From Clostridiales bacterium (GTDB taxonomy: Bacteria; Bacillota; Clostridia; Oscillospirales; JAAYXM01), in assembly GCA_012515925.1 (NCBI GenBank), contig JAAYXM010000010.1, forward strand, positions 1 through 18,804: DNA of 18,804 nt, in the 5' to 3' direction. A program made the position numbers and the translations under genes. Within the stretch, counting starts at the first letter, position 1; each line of letters opens with the position of its first letter. Shown here piece after piece: positions 16,501 through 18,804 of the stretch. Below the pieces are notes generated by a model. It had not been told where the DNA came from. It saw only the letters and a list, made by a program, of their open reading frames with translations, and made no database searches.

Positions 16501-18734
16501 TCAAAGGGTATCTCCGCCCGTTCCGTGACGCCGTCCAAAGTGATTTCCGCGATTATATCCGCGCTGCCGTTTTTACCGCCGGCTCGGACTGTGAACACGG
16601 GCTGGAACAAAACCGTGCTTGTGTTCGCGAAATCCCCGTCTGTCATTCTCTCCTCGGTGAGCCCCGAAGCGTATACCACAAGCTCGTCGGTGCTCGAGAT
16701 GCTTGTGACGCCCTTAATTCTCTCCTGCTGGATACTTATAAGATTGCCCGTCGTGGAATACGCCGAAAGCTTTACCTTCGCGGTATCGCCGAATCCCCTT
16801 ATCTCATCCTGTGTTTCCGCCTCGACGGAGCCTAAACCCACTTCCCTGAGTTCAAAATCATCAAACAGGTATACGCCGCCGTAGCCGTTATGCGTAACCG
16901 TGCTGTAATTCGGGTGTCTTATAACTATTCTCGGCGTAATCCATAGTGTCTCCGAGAAATCCGACGGCGCGGAAACGGGTATCGTAACCTTAACCCAATC
17001 GGAAAACCCGTCCGGGTAATCTAAGTAGTTTTTCAGGTTGAAAGCGCGGGCAAGCTTCATCTCGGGCGTAGTAACGCTCGAGGTTTCAAACCCGTACATG
17101 TCGACCTGACAGTTAAACGTCACCCCGTCCGGGCTCGTAAGGTCCTCAATTTTTATATAGAACGAAAGCTCGTACAGCCTGCCGGCCGAGGCCTCTATAC
17201 GCCCGCTCTCGGAGGCCTTAAGCTGGATAACCGCGGAGGTCGACGCCGAGTTCGGAACCATATTTGGGTTAAGCACAACCGCGAACGCGCTGTTGTCGTT
17301 GTTCCCGTCCCTCGGCGCGTTTCTGACCTCGCCCCACTGGGGGATGCTGTCGCCGTTTGCGGGCTTTACGTAGCTGCACTGCCAGCGCCAATCCCCGGCG
17401 GAATACTCGCCCTCGAAATCCGAGTTTATGCCGGAAAGCAGGTTTTCGCCCGAGGCCTTGACGTCTATATCCGCGAAAACGGATTTCTCGACGCCCTCCA
17501 CATTAATAATTGCCGTGATTGTGGCAATGCCCTCGCCTGTCGCGAATAAGACACCGTCCGCGCTGACCTGCGCGACGTCAGCGGGGTCAACCTCGTACCG
17601 TACAGACGCGGACTCGACGGGTATCGGAATCCCATCCACATCCCGCAGCGACAGATTCAGCCTGCGCAGCGTCTTTATCGGAATCCTGCCCGTTTCGGTG
17701 CCCTCGACCCGCATTTCGGCCTCCGCGAACTCGCCGAACGGATAAACGGTTACCGGCAACGCCGCGGTATATACCTCGACGCCGTCGAGCGTGACCGTGA
17801 TATTTATATTTGTCGTTCCGGCGGAAAGACCCGTTAACTGAAGCGAGCGCGTCAATGTGTCCGCGCCTGTGGTCACGATAGCCGACACGATATCGGTATC
17901 CTCGGGCTCAGCCGTTATCTCGGCGGCATATAAATCCTGCCATGAGCCGTCGCTTATCGTGCCCGTAATATCAACGGATACACTCTGTGTCACGGCTATT
18001 TCCGGAACCTCTCCGATTTCCACCTGCATTGACGGCGCGCTCTCCGCGGGCACCAGCTTAAACTCCGAAATACGGAAGTTTGCCGTGCTTACGTTTGCCG
18101 GGTTTATCCCGACCATTTCGTATGTAAGAATATACGCGCCCTGCTCTATATATCTTGTTCCAAGCTTCAATTCGGTGTTGAGCACCTGCGTCTTGCTATA
18201 GCTGTCGATGCATCCCAGCGAATACACGGGCGCGCGCGGGTTCTGAGCATCCGTCGGCGCAAGCCAGACTCTGACCATGCCGCCGTCGTTGCGGATGCTC
18301 GAAACGCTTATCGCCTGGTACAGGCCGGAGGCCGGCACCTCGACCGCGAGCTGTCCCCACGCGCCAACCGCGTTGCTGAGCGCTATGACGAAGTTATTGT
18401 TTTTGCTGTGGGCGAACGTGTTGCTGCCTTTCCCCACATAATGCCACGGGTCGGTCACGATTGTGCTGTCCGGAAAGACCTCATACTCGCCGCCGGCGCG
18501 AGTATGCTCAAACGTCGTGATTGCGGTAATATCGACGTTTCCCGCGCTGTAATTTCCGTCCTTTGTAATCTTTCGTAAATTATATACAAGCGTCCGAAGC
18601 GGCTCGGACTCGCCCGGAAGCAAAGCAGGCTCGCCGACCGAAGTCTCCTCCTGCGCGAACGCTGGTATTTGCGCTATGGCTAAAATCAACGCCATCGCGA
18701 TACATAGGATTTTTTTAATAGCACTTGTTTTCAT
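10545..18734 (-). CDS. Giant S-layer-anchored heparinase II/III-type polysaccharide lyase
   Basis: This 2729-residue protein is exported and held on the cell wall. Residues 1-27 are a signal peptide (MKTSAIKK, hydrophobic core, cleavage after AFA). Then, roughly: jelly-roll carbohydrate-binding-like domain 46-226; Ig-like (Big_2-type) 235-334 and 337-427; CBM4/9-like module 429-632; Ig-like 634-747, 749-844 and 844-937; second jelly-roll 944-1102; Ig-like 1105-1205, 1206-1294 and 1296-1385. The lyase (about 1386-2410) has an alpha toroid with C1458/C1461 and C1487/C1490, N1725-H1729 and Y1791, then a beta-sandwich with H1960-G-H1962, D1980 and SHN H2002. A cadherin/putative-Ig domain (2415-2500), a Gly/Pro linker, and SLH domains at 2549, 2608 and 2675 follow. 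It should cleave a uronic-acid polysaccharide by beta-elimination. Family lyases usually have 600-900 residues. The ATG at 18734 follows GGGGGG by seven bases; 18749 is within that leader. Confidence 0.93.
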   Translation of the reverse strand: MKTSAIKKILCIAMALILAIAQIPAFAQEETSVGEPALLPGESEPLRTLVYNLRKITKDGNYSAGNVDITAITTFEHTRAGGEYEVFPDSTIVTDPWHYVGKGSNTFAHSKNNNFVIALSNAVGAWGQLAVEVPASGLYQAISVSSIRNDGGMVRVWLAPTDAQNPRAPVYSLGCIDSYSKTQVLNTELKLGTRYIEQGAYILTYEMVGINPANVSTANFRISEFKLVPAESAPSMQVEIGEVPEIAVTQSVSVDITGTISDGSWQDLYAAEITAEPEDTDIVSAIVTTGADTLTRSLQLTGLSAGTTNINITVTLDGVEVYTAALPVTVYPFGEFAEAEMRVEGTETGRIPIKTLRRLNLSLRDVDGIPIPVESASVRYEVDPADVAQVSADGVLFATGEGIATITAIINVEGVEKSVFADIDVKASGENLLSGINSDFEGEYSAGDWRWQCSYVKPANGDSIPQWGEVRNAPRDGNNDNSAFAVVLNPNMVPNSASTSAVIQLKASESGRIEASAGRLYELSFYIKIEDLTSPDGVTFNCQVDMYGFETSSVTTPEMKLARAFNLKNYLDYPDGFSDWVKVTIPVSAPSDFSETLWITPRIVIRHPNYSTVTHNGYGGVYLFDDFELREVGLGSVEAETQDEIRGFGDTAKVKLSAYSTTGNLISIQQERIKGVTSISSTDELVVYASGLTEERMTDGDFANTSTVLFQPVFTVRAGGKNGSADIIAEITLDGVTERAEIPFDLAGMPNVIRDVDIVPAKSELSPGESTTTQITAVMMDDTSVDMETAEVYYESTKPEIALVSEDGGISAISPGTADIKVYVGVNGVVRYDSCRITVRDDSRLDKAVLGPDPLLIEPYTGKKLSIHGVLESGYKTEFPGTSVSYEIVESEPENAVSVSSEGRVTGLSAGHAKIRARVNYGGEEYISNVISVDVIPREIDDRIALDFTTYQSGNARDATLEKDGWKLNQEKSSPAVLNMSLGFRFQAYGIQAQISVPNTPRDSDTAFDFVVKKSGSYAFFFRGGNYARGALAALYVNERFAGMYDFSNNAADVVNGTTVELNDVYLNAGVNTVTIRSIGSLDSSNPGYIQFPGMILLYPIDSAHELDTAEITVQSSQLAVGEYTYYEAKALTTDAREVFFGNLINGGTDPICNASVTSNRPEIVRVEPDGRLKGLSNGMAEITFSATVGGVTRTDSVNILVEDSDISALSISLSDALYIGRSAVISAAAILDNGRRLENADISYTFTSGNGQVFTVSGNTITATGTGSAPLTARAVFNGKTFTDEIQVTVLQDGFDSVRLSAPASVLRPDSEGVQLDITCLDNHGNPVDMTGAQVSFESDNEQVVTVSETGFVTPAGLGSAFVTATVNIGGVTSSGGTYISVRQGKISRTYYTEDKLEAARENAIKYSWASKEVNTARANADKYVDNIDMLWSLPTPQSLPRSITVGLYNDPDARRCRYCGVDLGLEVFTYPWISNPLNDPWKLKCPICKRRFPSNDFGGFYNLGLDEHGVFNRELAHERNSRLLEDGKDGYLKNTLYPEMGDGWGVDDGFGYVTGRTYPNGVKEVHTYIAYYNHWGVWYTSGFQNNAGIVMKAADALSQAYLLTGEAKYGRAGAILIDRIADLYPDLSHASYLDFSNANSQDGLGRILGRIWEPTLQKVFVKAYDALFPAYDDTYVVNYLKNKAASLKLDNDKSNPLKIRENVENGLLREIYRGCRNRDIYGNFGMHQATLALAAVTLDSQPETNEWIDWILRAPDPNSPDRVSGGSVLPRIVESVDRDGHGLEVAPGYNNIWLTDLLNIADTLTDYHGNDMADIYNHPRIRQMLTSMMPLTINRRVTLPIGHSGRTAQKKSFATGIDTLIKGFLETDDVRAAQFIYFLNGNSVKNLKGDIFTKDPENIGEKVLKVIEEHGEYDFDRSEQLPAYGFSILRRGTQLKSSIEDVDTQHGYYMTYGRTLGHGHFDSLNIGVQAFGLEFAPDLGYPVSTTDVSADQWIDTTISHNTVMVDNKPQSKIPKNANPMHFDDDGFVAVMDAEAKKVYPMLVSDYRRTVVMVKVTDEISYGVDFFKVHGGSDHLYSFHAQSDEIAEIKGLNLVNQTMGTYAGPDIPFGDNNTRPLGFSWLNHVRRAVAHGDKGFEIDFKIKDFNRLLSANRSKDLRLRMTVPEGVYLDEVSIARGLPPQRMENAAIPYMEYVLARRRGTDLDSLFTTVFEPYRKDRYLEKIELAPIEKVSGSELPGDSARALKIQHVNGRVDYVVYATNNSVTYSIDNLFEFKGFIGVNCRDENGRSLYSYVQDGEKLDSLTALPAVMGRVVDFTRELTLENSLTVKTDTQVDPTELVGRFVYIENDGTENAAYQIVGAESAGDGKLVLDVGRSSFVRNYYDIRDLNRGFVYNIEKNQRFKIPLSKSVDTSPVFTQIEEKNVDAGSELRFTVGASSPADKALVYRAERLPRGASFDAGARQFKWVPDNGQVGTHYVTICASDGDLETLLNVKINVHGSTKGKPGGNESPGTSPSQPGGPGGGPGDDPGTVPSEPPADDYPVPAERFKDLAGYDWARDDIHRLAERGIIRGTGETTYSPGANITRADFTLLLVRAFGLTSESADNFADVKNEDYFAAALAAAKANGIVTGVGDNRFNPRDGISRQDLFVILERTLKKLGIELAPADASELSGYSDYGDIADYAKSAVATLVKNGIVFGTGDRINPRGRATRAEVAVLLGRLLKSYMD

Positions 18735-18741
18735 ATTATAT

Positions 18742-18747
18742 CCCCCC
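18742..18747 (-). promoter_or_regulatory. G-run ribosome binding site that sets the giant gene start
   Basis: GGGGGG precedes the ATG at 18734 by seven bases and follows directly the in-frame ATG at 18749. The latter would add MGGYN before a normal Lys-rich signal-peptide start, and has no SD of its own. Confidence 0.65.
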
Positions 18748-18753
18748 ATAATA

Positions 18754-18804
18754 CTACAACGTTTTTTCCGTATACGTCTTCAAAAGCCCGGCCATGTCAT
18801 ATTC
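18754..18804 (-). CDS. Probable 3' end of an upstream gene, product unknown
   Basis: On the minus strand the window edge is open in a frame that reads 16 residues, ending DMAGLLKTYTEKTL, and stops at TAG 18756-18754, 19 bases before the giant gene ATG. Amphipathic composition and the absence of a promoter in the short gap suggest that it is the C-terminus of a preceding gene in the same operon. The stretch is too short to identify, and a chance open frame is possible. Confidence 0.35.
   Translation of the reverse strand, partial: EYDMAGLLKTYTEKTL

Noticed and set aside
18735..18740. TATAAT directly before the giant gene start as a -10 promoter box
   Set aside because: Transcription would start inside the coding region and no -35 box lies 16-18 bases upstream; the bases are just the spacer between G-run and ATG.

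Overview
The window looks like a chromosomal stretch from an anaerobic, Gram-positive Clostridia-type bacterium, probably an uncultured gut, rumen or digester lineage. The evidence is: SigA-type promoters (TTGAAA-17-TATAAT, TTGACA-17-TAAAAT) in AT-rich intergenic DNA; strong purine-rich Shine-Dalgarno (SD) sites with GTG and TTG starts; compact rho-independent terminators; and a very large secreted protein with C-terminal SLH domains that anchor to a Gram-positive cell wall. I see no rRNA, tRNA, CRISPR array, transposase or phage gene. The species cannot be named from this sequence.

Region 1 (1-5500) is a sugar or sugar-acid catabolic neighbourhood made of two convergent gene groups. The plus-strand group is the 3' part of an FGGY carbohydrate kinase, a TIM-barrel amidohydrolase, and a 47-codon remnant that resembles only the N-terminus of an L-fucose/L-arabinose isomerase-family enzyme. 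The minus-strand group, read from a well-formed promoter at 5470-5498, is a second amidohydrolase, a uroporphyrinogen-decarboxylase-like (URO-D) protein, and a DeoR/GlpR repressor as last gene. The groups meet at a terminator at 2460-2488. GC-rich palindromes with a GCCCGC/GCGGGC core punctuate the region. The likely job is regulated uptake-product catabolism, in which the DeoR protein senses a phosphorylated sugar made by the kinase; the substrate is unknown.

Region 2 (5500-9300) has a divergent intergenic region with three consecutive hairpins, then a REC-PAS-PAS-GGDEF-EAL protein whose GGDEF motif is destroyed and whose EAL motifs are intact, so it is predicted to degrade cyclic di-GMP. 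Convergent to it is a metallo-beta-lactamase-fold hydrolase; its promoter overlaps the most upstream ATG and therefore places the real start 51 bases further in.

Region 3 (9185-10525) holds divergent promoters and a complete alanine racemase gene (peptidoglycan D-alanine supply), closed by a strong hairpin terminator.

Region 4 (10545-18804) is one 2729-residue minus-strand gene. It encodes a signal peptide, about eight Ig-like (Big_2-type) domains interspersed with three carbohydrate-binding-like jelly-roll domains, a heparinase II/III-type polysaccharide lyase with an embedded four-cysteine metal knuckle, a cadherin/putative-Ig domain, a Gly/Pro linker and three SLH domains. It is a surface-anchored lyase for an acidic polysaccharide. 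The last 51 bases probably hold the 3' end of the gene upstream of it.
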